DNA of 64,000 bases from Gammaproteobacteria bacterium (GTDB lineage Bacteria; Pseudomonadota; Gammaproteobacteria; JAUZRS01): NCBI GenBank assembly GCA_030949385.1, contig JAUZSP010000010.1:90313-154312 (forward strand), written 5' to 3'. The position numbers and the translations under genes were made by a program. Positions 27,844 to 37,900 of this stretch are shown here, one piece after another. Under the pieces are notes generated by a model. The model worked only from the letters and a program-made list of their open reading frames with translations, was not told the DNA's origin and made no database searches. Within the stretch, counting starts at the first letter, position 1; each line of letters starts with the position of its first letter.

Positions 27844-28740
27844 ATGAATGCAGCAGTGAAAGCCCCTAAACTTCGTTTTAATCAAGCCATTAATTTTGAA
27901 TTAAGCGTGTATGAATACGCGCAGTTGGAGACCTTTTTTGACGAAAAGTATCAGACGTTTTGGTATTACATGAACGCCACTCCGAGACCCTGTTTCACTC
28001 CGACGTTGTTGGCGGACATTAACAGTTTTTTTGGCAGCGTTAAGCAGGAGATAGAGAGTGAACACGGGCGTGATGTTGAATATTTAGTCTTGGCTTCAGA
28101 GTTTGATGGCACGTTTAATTTAGGCGGTGATTTGAATCTGTTTAAAACCTTGATTGAAAACCGAGACGCACAGCAATTGCAAAAATACGCCGATGCGTGT
28201 GTGGATGTGTTGTATCAAAACGTCAACAGCTTGGACAGCAATATCACCACCATCTCTTTAGTGCAAGGGGATGCCTTGGGTGGTGGTTTTGAAGCCGCGC
28301 TCTCCAGTAATGTTTTGGTGGCGGAAAAAGGGGTGAAAATGGGGCTGCCCGAGGTGATGTTTAACCTCTTCCCTGGCATGGGTGCTTACAGTTTTCTATC
28401 GCGTAAAATCGGCAATCTGGCGGCGGAAAAGATGATTTTGAGTGGCAAACTTTACCGTGCCGAAGAGCTGCATGAGATGGGTGTGGTGGATGTGTTGGCG
28501 GAAAAAGGCGAAGGTGAAAAAGCGGTGTACGCCTACATTAAACGTGAAAAACGCATGGCGAACAGTGTGCGGGCGATGCGCAAAGTGAAAAACTATTGCA
28601 ACCCCGTCAGTTACGAAGAGCTGCGCAACATCACTAAAATTTGGGTGCAAGCGGCCTTGAATTTGAACAAAAAAGATCTGCGCATGATGGCGCGTTTGGT
28701 TGCGCGTCAAAATGGCAAACAGCAAGAAGCCGCAGCGTAA
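27844..28740 (+). CDS. rpfF: DSF synthase of the RpfF type (crotonase family)
   Basis: RpfF makes diffusible signal factors, cis-2-unsaturated fatty acids used for cell-cell signalling, by dehydrating and hydrolysing 3-hydroxyacyl-ACP. The 298-residue product has the crotonase core: ASEFDGTFNLGGDLNLF (oxyanion loop), QGDALGGGFEAALS with Glu150 and GLPEVMFNLFPGMGAYS with Glu170. These match the two catalytic glutamates of the Xanthomonas enzyme in both context and 20-residue spacing, which separates RpfF from ordinary enoyl-CoA hydratases. The usual partner genes, rpfC (sensor) and rpfG (HD-GYP phosphodiesterase), are not in the window. The next gene, 52 bp on, is an MFS carrier. In other bacteria DSF acts through c-di-GMP, in line with the many c-di-GMP genes here. 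Confidence 0.88.
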   Translation: MNAAVKAPKLRFNQAINFELSVYEYAQLETFFDEKYQTFWYYMNATPRPCFTPTLLADINSFFGSVKQEIESEHGRDVEYLVLASEFDGTFNLGGDLNLFKTLIENRDAQQLQKYADACVDVLYQNVNSLDSNITTISLVQGDALGGGFEAALSSNVLVAEKGVKMGLPEVMFNLFPGMGAYSFLSRKIGNLAAEKMILSGKLYRAEELHEMGVVDVLAEKGEGEKAVYAYIKREKRMANSVRAMRKVKNYCNPVSYEELRNITKIWVQAALNLNKKDLRMMARLVARQNGKQQEAAA

Positions 28741-28792
28741 CGGCTTAACTTCTCTGCTAAGCTGAACTCTTTTTACGGTGGGATGGGGTTGA

Positions 28793-29959
28793 GTGGCAGA
28801 GCATCGTTGGGTTTTACTGCTGGTTTCCACCTTTGCAGGTCTGACCTTCTCTTTTTGTTTGCAAACCGTCCCGCCGTTGATGCCGGTTTTGGTGATCGAG
28901 TTGCAGATCAGCTTTGCCCAAGCAGGTCTATTAATGGGCTTGTTTACCCTGCCTGCGTTGCTGGTGGCGCTGCCCAGTGGTCTGTTGTTGGATCGTTACG
29001 GTGCGCGGCGGGTGGCGGTGCTGGCAGCGGTTTTGCTGCTGCTGGGTAATCTGTTGGCGGCGCTGGTTGAGGGTTATTTGCCCTTGGCGCTGGGGCGTTT
29101 GATTGCGGGCAGTGGGGCGGCGGTATTGATCGTGGTGGCACCGCAGGTGGTGGCGGCGGCGTTTCGCCAACAGGGTTTGGGCTTGGCGATGGGGTTGTTT
29201 AACGTCTCGGTGCCATTAGGCACCTTGTTGGCGTTGAACGGCCTTGTTTTACTGTTGCCTGAATGGGGCTGGCAAGGTGCCTTTTGGCTTGACCTGCTGT
29301 TGTCTGTGTTGCTGTTGCTGCTGGTACTGCGCTTTTATCCCACTCACTTATCTTCAGATCATGTTGCAAGCGCTTCTCTGTGGCAGGCGGTGCGGGGTGT
29401 GCCTGTCAGTCTCTGGTGGTTGAGTCTCTGTTTGGCGCTGTACGCGATGGGCGCGATGCAGTTTTTCAGTTTTGCCCCCGCGTTTTATCAGTCTGAGGGT
29501 CTGGGGGAGGCTTCGGCTGGGCTGTTGGCCAGTGCGCCCATGTTGCCCTCACTGCTGCTGGCACCGCTGTTTGGCTGGCTCACGGATCGTTTTGGTTTTC
29601 GTTGGTTGTTTGTTTTGTTGGGCAGTGTGGGGGCGGCGTTGGTGTTGTTGATTTTGCCGTTGCACGATCTGGGTGGGTTATTTTATCCATTGTTATTGGG
29701 GCTGTTTTTGGCGCTGATGGTGCCGACGATCTACAGTATGCCGCCGGAATTGTTGCCAGCGGAGTCTTTGGGTTTGGCTTACGGCTTGTTGAGCATGGCT
29801 TTTGGTGTGGGGGCGCTGTTGGGTGCGTTGACGGTGGGTTGGGCGCGTGATGGGAGTGGTGATTATCAGCTGGGGTTTCAGTGGATGGCCTTGGCCAGCG
29901 TGCTGGCAGCGGGGGCGATTTTGGGGGTCTTGAAGAGGGGTCGTGTTACGCCTGTGTGA
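28793..29959 (+). CDS. MFS transporter
   Basis: A 388-residue inner-membrane carrier with about twelve TM helices, Leu/Ala-rich throughout. The loop between helices 2 and 3 has the major-facilitator signature (GLLLDRYGARRVAVL), and the equivalent loop of the second half reads GWLTDRFGFRW. The subfamily looks like the CynX/NimT-type carriers, but substrate cannot be inferred. The start is GTG 28793. It follows rpfF by 52 bp on the same strand and could be co-transcribed. A role in exporting or taking up a DSF-related molecule is possible but unsupported by any motif. Confidence 0.88.
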   Translation: MAEHRWVLLLVSTFAGLTFSFCLQTVPPLMPVLVIELQISFAQAGLLMGLFTLPALLVALPSGLLLDRYGARRVAVLAAVLLLLGNLLAALVEGYLPLALGRLIAGSGAAVLIVVAPQVVAAAFRQQGLGLAMGLFNVSVPLGTLLALNGLVLLLPEWGWQGAFWLDLLLSVLLLLLVLRFYPTHLSSDHVASASLWQAVRGVPVSLWWLSLCLALYAMGAMQFFSFAPAFYQSEGLGEASAGLLASAPMLPSLLLAPLFGWLTDRFGFRWLFVLLGSVGAALVLLILPLHDLGGLFYPLLLGLFLALMVPTIYSMPPELLPAESLGLAYGLLSMAFGVGALLGALTVGWARDGSGDYQLGFQWMALASVLAAGAILGVLKRGRVTPV

Positions 29960-29965
29960 CTGGCG

Positions 29966-30922
29966 TTAGTGCAGGCCACAGCATTTTTTGTATTTCTTGC
30001 CGCTGCCACAAGGGCAGGGTTCGTTACGCCCTACTTTTTTTGTGGTGGGTGTCACGTTGTTGTTACGCCAGCCCATTGGCGTTGAGCGTTCTCCTGGGGT
30101 GACTTTTTTGTCGGCGATGGGAACCGATACTGCGGCGTATTCCATGCCTTTGTCGAGCACGTCAGTGTCTGGATATAACCACCAGGTTAGCTCTTTGATG
30201 GGCTCTTTAATATAACCATCGACCACTTTGTCTTTGTTTTTGATGGTTTCATTTAGATCATTTTTTAGGCAGATTTTGAGTGATTTGGCGTTGAGTACCA
30301 TGGGGGCAATGAGCTGTTTACTGATCGCTTGCCGCAGCAGTTCTTCGAGTTCACGAGGGTGAAGGTCATAGGCGATTAAGGCGATGCTGTCCCAGACATA
30401 ACCGGCGATGTGCTCCAGTTTTCCTTCCATCAACTCTTTCAGATAGGCGATGACCTCAGCCCGCTCCAGTTGACCTTCTTTCCATAACACCATAAATGCA
30501 TCGAGTGCGCCGCTGCGTATCCACGGGTTTAGGCTGGCATTTTCGACCACGGATTTTATCGGTTGTAGATTGCCGTCGTAGACCGAGGCCAGAATGCGGC
30601 CTAATGCCTCGGTGAACACTTCACCGGTCAGGTTGACGATTTTGTCGCCAGGGTGGGAGATCAGTTTGATCACCAGCGGGTAGGCGGCTTGTTTTCGCAG
30701 ATAGGCAAGAATAAAAATCGAGACAACATGGCGAATGTACTCTTGGCCGAGTATTTCGATTTGGTGCGGATGCTCTGCCAGCGTTGCTATTTCATCGAGC
30801 AACATTGGTGTTAATTCGGTTTGTCGCTGTTCTACGGCGATGAAGACCTCTTCTGAAGGGGGCTGAGCAATGGATTTTAGCTGTTCGAACAAGGCCGTGG
30901 CAGAGTGTGCATGATCGGTCAT
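29966..30922 (-). CDS. DUF1186-type protein with C-terminal SEC-C zinc motif
   Basis: A 318-residue cytoplasmic protein. The first 240 residues are helical and repeat-like ([35 protein letters not shown]), resembling the DUF1186 family of HEAT-like repeats. The C-terminus is a SEC-C motif, [18 protein letters not shown], that binds one zinc through three Cys and one Cys/His, as at the end of SecA and many unrelated proteins. Function is unknown; SEC-C tails often mediate ribosome or protein contact. It ends seven bases from the MFS stop, convergently, and is preceded on its strand by rbgA after a 33-bp gap. Confidence 0.8.
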   Translation of the reverse strand: MTDHAHSATALFEQLKSIAQPPSEEVFIAVEQRQTELTPMLLDEIATLAEHPHQIEILGQEYIRHVVSIFILAYLRKQAAYPLVIKLISHPGDKIVNLTGEVFTEALGRILASVYDGNLQPIKSVVENASLNPWIRSGALDAFMVLWKEGQLERAEVIAYLKELMEGKLEHIAGYVWDSIALIAYDLHPRELEELLRQAISKQLIAPMVLNAKSLKICLKNDLNETIKNKDKVVDGYIKEPIKELTWWLYPDTDVLDKGMEYAAVSVPIADKKVTPGERSTPMGWRNNNVTPTTKKVGRNEPCPCGSGKKYKKCCGLH

Positions 30923-30955
30923 TATTTCTCCTCCTGATGTGGGTTTTATTGTGTT

Positions 30956-31870
30956 TTAGCGGCGTTTTTTACGCGCCTCTTTTTTGGCTTTTTTCTTTTC
31001 AGCCTCTTTTTCCAGTCGGATGTGCAGTTCGATCAGCTCTTGTTCGACCATTTCGGGGCGTTCCAAACTGATGCGGCCTAAGGTGGCATCACGGAATTCG
31101 GTCAGTAAAATCTTTGAAATTTTATTCAGGTTAACCAGACCGCCGCTGACCAGAGCGCCGCGCTGGCGACCGATGGTCTCTAAAAACTCCAGTTCACTCT
31201 CGGGTAGGGTGTCCAGTTGATAACGCCGTTTTAGATTGTCAGGATAATAGTTAAGCAGATATTCTGCGGCAAAAAAGCCCACGTCATCGTACTCCATTGC
31301 GGTGTCTTTAATCGCGCCACTGGTGGCCAAACGGTAGGCGCTTTGTTGGTTTTCTACTTTTGGCCAGAGAATGCCAGGGGTGTCGAACAGCGTCACGCCG
31401 TTGTCGAGAATGATGCGTTGTTGGCGTTTGGTAACCGCCGGTTCGTTGCCTGTTTTGGCAATCAGGCGACCGGAGAGGGTGTTGATCAGGGTGGATTTGC
31501 CCACATTGGGGATGCCCATAATCATCGCATTGATGTTGCCTACGGAGCGTACCGGTACCATCTGCTTGATCAAATTGCTGAGGCTGCGGATCTGCTCCGG
31601 TTGCTCGCGGCTGACGGCTATGGCTTTGACCTGCTGTTGGGTTTCAAAATGGTCGATCCAGAGTTGAGTCACCTCAGGATCGGCCAGATCGCTTTTGTTC
31701 AGCAATTTAATGGTGGGTTTGTCGGCGCTGAGACGGCCAATAACGGGGTTTTCACTGCTGTAGGGCAGCCGTGCGTCCACCACTTCGATGATGACTTGCA
31801 CTTTGTTGAGAATTTCTTTGATCTCTTTGGTGGCCTTGAACATGTGGCCGGGATACCAATTGATGCTCAT
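30956..31870 (-). CDS. rbgA: Ribosome biogenesis GTPase RbgA/YlqF
   Basis: A circularly permuted GTPase acting late in 50S subunit assembly. Motif order is the permuted one: G4 NKSD (58-61) first, then G1 GIPNVGKST (119-127), G2/G3 region with DTPG (163-166). The N-terminus INWYPGHMFKATKEI is characteristic. The C-terminal domain is shorter, ending in a strongly basic Lys/Arg tail (EAEKKKAKKEARKKRR) likely to contact rRNA. The 304-residue length is normal. The start codon overlaps the stop of the J-domain gene by four bases (ATGA), so the two are translationally coupled. Confidence 0.93.
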   Translation of the reverse strand: MSINWYPGHMFKATKEIKEILNKVQVIIEVVDARLPYSSENPVIGRLSADKPTIKLLNKSDLADPEVTQLWIDHFETQQQVKAIAVSREQPEQIRSLSNLIKQMVPVRSVGNINAMIMGIPNVGKSTLINTLSGRLIAKTGNEPAVTKRQQRIILDNGVTLFDTPGILWPKVENQQSAYRLATSGAIKDTAMEYDDVGFFAAEYLLNYYPDNLKRRYQLDTLPESELEFLETIGRQRGALVSGGLVNLNKISKILLTEFRDATLGRISLERPEMVEQELIELHIRLEKEAEKKKAKKEARKKRR

Positions 31871-32628
31871 CGTTTTTTTGCCAGTAAAGTGCGTTTGGCT
31901 TGATTGATTTGGGCGGCCAAATAGTCGGAGCCGCCTCGGTCAGGGTGGACCTTTTGCATCAGTTTACGGTGTGCGCTGGTAATCTGTTTGCGATTAAGCG
32001 GTTCCGCTGGATCTAAGCCTAAAATCTCCAAGGCCTCTGCTTGACTCATGCCTGTTTTTGGGGGCGGTGCTGCGCTCGGTTCTTCTGTGTTTACTTTGCG
32101 CCCCCATTGTGGCCAGTTGTCACCAAAACGCTGCTGCAGATAGTTTTCCAGCAGCGATTGTGAGGTGCCGTCTGCTTGGCACTCTTGCCAAAAAATCTCC
32201 AGTTGCGGTTGGGTAAGCTCTCCCAAGGAAAACCCTTGGTAACGACCGCGTAAAACGTCACCTGACAGTGGGGTTTTTTGTTGATCCAGATCCAAGGTGA
32301 GAAACAGGCTGTTGGCGGTAAAGGCAACGCTGGGCGGTGGAACGGCAGATCGTCCGGGCTGGAATAGGTTTTTTAGCTGATGGAGCAGAGGGGCAAATTG
32401 CATCAGGCGCATCACTTTTTGGGCAAAGGGAATTATGGCGGCAACAACGGCAAACAGCCACGGCAGCCGCCCCGTAAGGGTGATGAGCAGCAGCAGAGAC
32501 GCACCACCCCAGAGGAAAAATTTTCCATAGAGTTGTTGGCGTTGAGGTGCTGAGAGGCGGTTTAGGTGACGGAAAAACAGCACGATGCCAAACAGCAGCA
32601 GTAAAATCAACAGTAGGCGGCCAAACAT
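31867..32628 (-). CDS. Membrane J-domain protein
   Basis: A 253-residue protein with one N-terminal TM helix (LLLILLLLFGIVLFF), a second hydrophobic pair (about 38-66) and a C-terminal J domain (about 195-253) with the HPD motif at 228-230 (KVHPDRGGSDYLAAQINQAK). The placement of the J domain at the C-terminus after membrane segments, and the GGSDYLAAQIN pattern, resemble Tim14/Pam18-type J proteins rather than DnaJ or DjlA. It would stimulate a DnaK-type ATPase at the membrane surface. Coupled by ATGA overlap to rbgA. Which client it serves is unknown. Confidence 0.85.
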   Translation of the reverse strand: MFGRLLLILLLLFGIVLFFRHLNRLSAPQRQQLYGKFFLWGGASLLLLITLTGRLPWLFAVVAAIIPFAQKVMRLMQFAPLLHQLKNLFQPGRSAVPPPSVAFTANSLFLTLDLDQQKTPLSGDVLRGRYQGFSLGELTQPQLEIFWQECQADGTSQSLLENYLQQRFGDNWPQWGRKVNTEEPSAAPPPKTGMSQAEALEILGLDPAEPLNRKQITSAHRKLMQKVHPDRGGSDYLAAQINQAKRTLLAKKR

Positions 32629-32733
32629 ACCCGCTCCAGAGATGTATTCTAAGTCGGAGCAAGTATACGCAGCTCATCCATCACTACAAGGGAAGTTCTG
32701 TGCCAGAGTGTGGGTTTTGGTGCAGGTGGGTTG

Positions 32734-32766
32734 AACGCACCGACGGGGTGTTTAAATCGGTGCGTT
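32734..32766. terminator. Strong hairpin after the UDP-sugar epimerase gene
   Basis: A perfect 10-bp stem AACGCACCGA/TCGGTGCGTT with a 13-base loop lies 14 bp past the epimerase stop. The T run (TTTTGTT) is on the plus strand, not in the direction of the adjacent minus-strand gene, so its terminator role on the minus strand is uncertain. Confidence 0.5.
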
Positions 32767-32780
32767 TTGTTGCCGTGGCG

Positions 32781-33812
32781 TTATTTGCTCAGATCATCCA
32801 CATACCAATCCATCGCTTCCAACATGCCCTCACCGATGCGGTGACTGGGTTGGTAACCCAATCGCTCTTGAGATTTGCTGATGTCTGCCAGCGAGTGACG
32901 CACGTCTCCGGCACGAAAATCACGGTAGGTGGGTTTGGCATCCTTTAGATGAGGAAAGCGTTCCACCAATAAGACACGAATGTTTTCGTACAGCTCGTTG
33001 AGGGTGGTGCGATCTCCCACGGCGACGTTGTAGACCTGATTGGCCGCTTCAGGGTGTTGTGAGGTGGCGGCGAGTAAGTTGGCCTGTACGGTGTTGTCGA
33101 TGTAACAGAAATCGCGGCTGGTTTCGCCGTCGCCGTTGATGAAAATTTCTTCGTTATTGATCATCGCATCGACCCATTTTGGGATAACGGCGGCGTAAGC
33201 GCCGTCGGGGTCTTGGCGACGACCGAAAATATTAAAGTAGCGCAGGCCGATGGATTCCATGCCGTAGCAGCGGCCAAAGACGTTGGCGTACTGTTCGTTG
33301 ACTACTTTGGTGACGGCGTAAGGTGAGAGAGGGTTGCCGATTTTGTCTTCCACTTTGGGCAAGCCCGGATGGTCGCCGTAGGTGGAGCTGGAGGCGGCGT
33401 AGACAAAGCGTTTTACGTTTGCGTCCCGTGCGGCGACCAACATATTGAGAAAGCCGCTGATGTTGTTGTTGTTGGTGGTAATGGGGTCTTCCAAGGAGCG
33501 GGGTACAGAGCCGAGCGCCGCTTGATGCAACACATAATCAACGCCGTCACAGGCATCACGGCACTGCTCTAAGGTGCAGATGTCGCCTTTTTTGAAGGTG
33601 AACCGTTGCCACTGAGCGGCGCTGACACTGGCCTTCACTTTATCCATGTTGTGCTGATGGCCGGTGGCAAAATTGTCTAAACCGACGACGTTTTGATTTA
33701 ATTTGAGCAGTGTTTCGAGCAAGTTGGAGCCGATAAAACCGGCTACACCGGTAATCAACCACGTGGAGGGTGTCTTGGTCAGATGTTGTTTGAGTGTTTC
33801 ATAGGCGGTCAT
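32781..33812 (-). CDS. wbpP: UDP-N-acetylglucosamine 4-epimerase (WbpP/TviC-like)
   Basis: A short-chain dehydrogenase-type epimerase that interconverts UDP-GlcNAc and UDP-GalNAc (or their uronic acids) for surface polysaccharide. The 343-residue product has the NAD motif GVAGFIGSN (22-30), [25 protein letters not shown], the catalytic Tyr/Lys pair in [12 protein letters not shown] and [23 protein letters not shown], all characteristic of the WbpP/TviC group. It stands alone here with no glycosyltransferase or polymer-export genes around it. The reaction is inferred from family and could differ in substrate (acid or neutral sugar). Confidence 0.85.
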   Translation of the reverse strand: MTAYETLKQHLTKTPSTWLITGVAGFIGSNLLETLLKLNQNVVGLDNFATGHQHNMDKVKASVSAAQWQRFTFKKGDICTLEQCRDACDGVDYVLHQAALGSVPRSLEDPITTNNNNISGFLNMLVAARDANVKRFVYAASSSTYGDHPGLPKVEDKIGNPLSPYAVTKVVNEQYANVFGRCYGMESIGLRYFNIFGRRQDPDGAYAAVIPKWVDAMINNEEIFINGDGETSRDFCYIDNTVQANLLAATSQHPEAANQVYNVAVGDRTTLNELYENIRVLLVERFPHLKDAKPTYRDFRAGDVRHSLADISKSQERLGYQPSHRIGEGMLEAMDWYVDDLSK

Positions 33813-33913
33813 AAAGAATCACTTTTTTGTGGTGGGTTTAATTGTGGATTGATACTAGAGAGCGGCCTAGTCGAGGTCAATGCCGCCTCACATAGGCTGA
33901 GATGATATTAGGC

Positions 33914-36900
33914 TTAAATTTCAGATATTTTTTGGCTGTCTGTTTTCGTTGGGCGGGTGTGATTGGGCTGAATGTCTGGAATAAAGTGGCTGCGGATGAG
34001 GTCTGGGATTTTTGTGACTTCAACGGGACGGCTAAAATAGTAACCTTGCAGCAGGTCACAGCCAAAATTGATCAGCAGTTGAGACTGCTCTAGGGTTTCG
34101 ACCCCTTCGGCTACGGTTTGACAGCCCATGGCGTGTGCCAGATCGACGATGGTGCCAAGCAAAACAATGCCCTCTTTGTCGTCGGGCAGGTCTTTGACAA
34201 AGGCGCGGTCGATTTTTAGGCAATCCACGGGCAGATTTTTCAGTGAGCTGAGAGAGGAGAAGCCGGTGCCAAAATCGTCAATGGCGATTTTTACTCCGAG
34301 TTTTTTCAGGGCATCAATGGTTTCGATGACACTTTCTTTGGTTTGCAGTGCGCCTTCGGTGATCTCCAGCTCCAGCAGGTGAGCAGCTAAACCGCTCTGT
34401 TGCAGCGTTTCGGTGACCGTGTTGACCAGTGTGTTGTCGGCAAAATGAGACGGGGAGATATTGACCGCCATGCGAATGTCGCCCAAACCCTCTTGTGACC
34501 ACTGTTTGGCTTGTTGGCAAGCGGTTTCGAGTACCCATTCGCTAAAAACTTGAATCATGCCCATGCGTTCCAAGACCGGAATAAATTCATTGGGTGGCAC
34601 CAGACCACGGCTGGGATGCCGCCAGCGGGTCAGTGCTTCCACGGCCACCAAAGCACCGCTCTGAATGTCGATCTGAGGTTGGTAAAAGAGCTCAAATTCA
34701 GACTTGGCGAGTGCTTGGTGCAGCGCCTGTTCGAGAGAGAGTCGTTCTTCAGCCACGGTGGTCATCTGTGCGTCGTAGAAGGCAAAACAGTGTTTACCGG
34801 CTTTTTTGGCGGCGTACATGGCGCTGTCGGCGGTTTTTAGCAGATTTTCTACCGTGTCGGCATCGTTGGGGTAAAAAGAGATGCCGATGCTGGCTTTGGG
34901 GGTCAGGGTTCGCCCTGCCAGATCAAGTGGTTGACTGATGGCTTCTAGGCAGTTGTTGGCTACGCGGGCAACGCTGCTTTCGTCTTGGAGGTCGTTGAGC
35001 AGCAGACAAAACTCATCACCGCCCAGACGGGCAACAAAGTCGCTGTCACGCACGGCACTTTGTAGGCGTTGTGCAATGTGGGTCAGCAGCTGGTCTCCTG
35101 CGTTGTGCCCCATGCTGTCGTTGATGTCTTTGAATCCGTCCAGATCTAGAAACAGCAGGGAAAAGTGCTCTTGGTGACGATGGGCTCGTTTGATGGTCTC
35201 TTGCAGGTGTTGCAATAGATAGGTGCGGCTGGCTAAGCTTGTGAGGGTGTCGAAATAGGCTAATTTTCGCACCTGTTCTTCGTTTTTACGCAGCGCTTTT
35301 TCCGTTTTACTGGCGCGTAAAATAAAGCGCAGTTGTTGCAGCAAGATGGGGGCGTTGACCGGTTTGGTGGTGAAACCGCTGGCACCGACGGCAAAGGCGT
35401 GATTGATGGAGGTAACATCGTCTAGACCGGTGACCATCATCACCGGGACGCTGGCCAACGTCTTGATGGTTTTAAGTTGGCGACAGGTTTCATAGCCGTC
35501 CATCTTTTCCATCAGGGCATCAAGCAAAATCAGGTCTGGCGGGGTTTTCTGAGCTTTTTCCAGCGCTTCTTGACCGGATTGTGCTTGTTCGACGAAAAAT
35601 CCTTCGTTGTGCAGCATCGCTTCTGTGGCGAGACGATAGAGAGGGTCGTCGTCCACCAACAAAATGCGTACTGCTGACTTTGTGGGCTGGGTTTTTTTGC
35701 TGGAATGGGTCATTTTTTTCGTTACGTTATCGTTTAATAACGCTTCCAGTGCGTGCAGCAGTTGCGGTGCAATGTTGTCAACCTGTTGCTGCAAGGTGGG
35801 TAGGGCATCAAAATGTTGTTGATGCGCTGCATTTTCAAGCTCAGCACAGAGAACGGAGAGGCGGGTGGCTCCCACATTGGCACTGCTGGACTTGAGGCTG
35901 TGGGCGCTGTTTCGAACCTGCTCCCAGACTCTTTTCTGGGTGGCGTGTCGCAGCTGTTGCAGCAGCTTGGGTGTTTCGGTTAAATAGAGTTTTATGATTT
36001 TGTCACGCAGGCCTTTGCCCAGTTGATCGAGTTGTTCTAGTGGGGCAGGGTCAAGCAGTGGCTGATCTGGATTATGGGTTGTATCGCCGCTTTTTTTGCT
36101 GCGTTTTGACGTCTGTTTACTCTCTATGTGCCACTGCTGTAGGGTATTTTGCAATTGCTGTTGATTAAAAGGTTTGCTCAGATAATCGTCCATACCCGCT
36201 GCCAGACACTGTTGTTGAACGCCTTTTTGAATGTCAGCGGTCAGGGCGATAATGGGGGTTCGAGCAAGTCCCTGTTGTTGTTCAATGTGTCGCCACTGTT
36301 GGGTGGCGCAAAAACCGTCCATCTCTGGCATATGGCAATCCATAAACACCAGCTCAAAGCTCTGTTGTTTGAGACTTTTTAGGGCTTCTAAACCGTTGTT
36401 GGCCACTGTGGTTTGATAACCCAATATTTCCAACATGCCCAGTGCAACTTCTTGATTAACCAAATTATCTTCGGCAAGAAGCACCTTGCCCTTGGGTTTT
36501 TCCAGACTCTGTTTGACGTCGTTATTGGTTGATTCTTCTTTATGATTTATCAGTTCCAATAAACACTGCAACAGATGGTTTTGGCGTACCGGTTTGCTGA
36601 GATGGCGGCTGATATGGGCGTTACGAACTTCTGTTGCGTCGCTGTCAAAATCGGCGGAGCTGAGCATAATGAGGGGCAGATTGGGAATTTGATCATCACT
36701 ACGAATCTGTTGGGCTAGGTTTAAGCCATTCATCTCGGGCATTTGCCAATCGAGCAAGGCAATTTCATAGGGCTGTTTTGTTTCAGCGGCGTGGCGTAAT
36801 TTCAGCAGTGCTTCTGAGCCACTGGCCGCTGTTTTGCTCTGCATTCCCCACAGGTTCATCTGTCGTTGCAGGATCTCTCGATTACAAGGGTTGTCATCTA

Positions 36901-37900
36901 CAATCAGAGTTTGAACGCCGTGCAGCGTCTCGTTGTTACTGTCTTGCATGATGGTTTTTTGGGTGTTGCGCAGTTGGACGTGAAACTCAAAACAACTGCC
37001 TTGACCGAGTTGACTGCTGAGACTGATTTCACCTTCCATCAGCTCTACCAGTTGACGGCTGATGGCCAGTCCTAAGCCGGTACCGCCGTGTCGCCGAGTG
37101 CTGGAGTTGTCAGCTTGGGTGAAGGATTCAAAAATGGCGGCTTGTTGACTTTCGGCAATGCCAGGACCGCTGTCGATTACCTGCAGATGCAGTGTGAGTT
37201 GTTCGTTGGCTTGAGTCTCAAGGCGGGCGATTAGATGTATTTGACCTTGTTGAGTGAATTTGATCGCGTTACCGAGTAGATTGGTCAAAATTTGTCGCAG
37301 TCGAGTAGCATCACCGTGTAACAAGGTGGGCAGATACGGGGGCAGATCTGCAAGCAGCTCTAGGTTTTTACGTTGTGCTTGATCGGCAAGCATCTCCAAG
37401 GTGTCATCAAGCAAGCAGCGCAGGTCAAAGTCTTCTTCTTGCAGCTGTAATTTACCCGCTTCAATACGGGAAAAATCGAGAATGTCATTGATAACGTGCA
37501 GCAAACCCTCGGCAGAACGGTGGGCGGTATTGGCCAGCCTCAGTTGCCGCTGATTTAATTGGCTGCTGAGCAGCAGTTCGGTCATGCCTAGAACACCGTT
37601 CATGGGGGTGCGAATTTCATGGCTCATGGAGGCGAGAAATTCGCTTTTGGCGTGGTTTGCGCTCTCGGCGGCCTCTTTGGAATCACGCAGCGCCTGTTTT
37701 TCATTTTTCAGTTGTTGCAGCGTTTGGTTAAGCTCTTGGGTGCGTTCTTTGACTTTGTCTTCGAGCACCGTGGCGCGTTGGAACAGAGAGAAAGCGTCTT
37801 TATCATAGGAGAGTGAGGCTTCGACCCGTTTGATCAACACTTGATTGATTTTTTTTAGGCGTTGATTTTCTTGCTCCAGCTGCTGGGCCGTTTGACTCAC
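33914..37900 (-). CDS. Soluble hybrid kinase with HPt and GGDEF-EAL output (1328 residues)
   Basis: A cytoplasmic counterpart of the protein at 5880-10319 with the same domain order but no membrane or sensor domain: coiled coil 1-85, HisKA with His94 ([12 protein letters not shown]), HATPase about 195-310, REC1 (Asp384), REC2 (Asp521), HPt with His667 ([13 protein letters not shown]), REC3 (Asp794), GGDEF 960-964 (RLGGDEF), EAL 1088-1090 ([27 protein letters not shown]). All three receivers keep their Asp, and REC1 keeps the Lys (LSKP). All relay and output motifs appear intact. The gene overlaps the upstream FIST gene by four bases, so the FIST protein is presumably its input. NosP, a FIST-type NO sensor, is likewise encoded next to its kinase NahK. 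Confidence 0.94.
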   Translation of the reverse strand: MSQTAQQLEQENQRLKKINQVLIKRVEASLSYDKDAFSLFQRATVLEDKVKERTQELNQTLQQLKNEKQALRDSKEAAESANHAKSEFLASMSHEIRTPMNGVLGMTELLLSSQLNQRQLRLANTAHRSAEGLLHVINDILDFSRIEAGKLQLQEEDFDLRCLLDDTLEMLADQAQRKNLELLADLPPYLPTLLHGDATRLRQILTNLLGNAIKFTQQGQIHLIARLETQANEQLTLHLQVIDSGPGIAESQQAAIFESFTQADNSSTRRHGGTGLGLAISRQLVELMEGEISLSSQLGQGSCFEFHVQLRNTQKTIMQDSNNETLHGVQTLIVDDNPCNREILQRQMNLWGMQSKTAASGSEALLKLRHAAETKQPYEIALLDWQMPEMNGLNLAQQIRSDDQIPNLPLIMLSSADFDSDATEVRNAHISRHLSKPVRQNHLLQCLLELINHKEESTNNDVKQSLEKPKGKVLLAEDNLVNQEVALGMLEILGYQTTVANNGLEALKSLKQQSFELVFMDCHMPEMDGFCATQQWRHIEQQQGLARTPIIALTADIQKGVQQQCLAAGMDDYLSKPFNQQQLQNTLQQWHIESKQTSKRSKKSGDTTHNPDQPLLDPAPLEQLDQLGKGLRDKIIKLYLTETPKLLQQLRHATQKRVWEQVRNSAHSLKSSSANVGATRLSVLCAELENAAHQQHFDALPTLQQQVDNIAPQLLHALEALLNDNVTKKMTHSSKKTQPTKSAVRILLVDDDPLYRLATEAMLHNEGFFVEQAQSGQEALEKAQKTPPDLILLDALMEKMDGYETCRQLKTIKTLASVPVMMVTGLDDVTSINHAFAVGASGFTTKPVNAPILLQQLRFILRASKTEKALRKNEEQVRKLAYFDTLTSLASRTYLLQHLQETIKRAHRHQEHFSLLFLDLDGFKDINDSMGHNAGDQLLTHIAQRLQSAVRDSDFVARLGGDEFCLLLNDLQDESSVARVANNCLEAISQPLDLAGRTLTPKASIGISFYPNDADTVENLLKTADSAMYAAKKAGKHCFAFYDAQMTTVAEERLSLEQALHQALAKSEFELFYQPQIDIQSGALVAVEALTRWRHPSRGLVPPNEFIPVLERMGMIQVFSEWVLETACQQAKQWSQEGLGDIRMAVNISPSHFADNTLVNTVTETLQQSGLAAHLLELEITEGALQTKESVIETIDALKKLGVKIAIDDFGTGFSSLSSLKNLPVDCLKIDRAFVKDLPDDKEGIVLLGTIVDLAHAMGCQTVAEGVETLEQSQLLINFGCDLLQGYYFSRPVEVTKIPDLIRSHFIPDIQPNHTRPTKTDSQKISEI

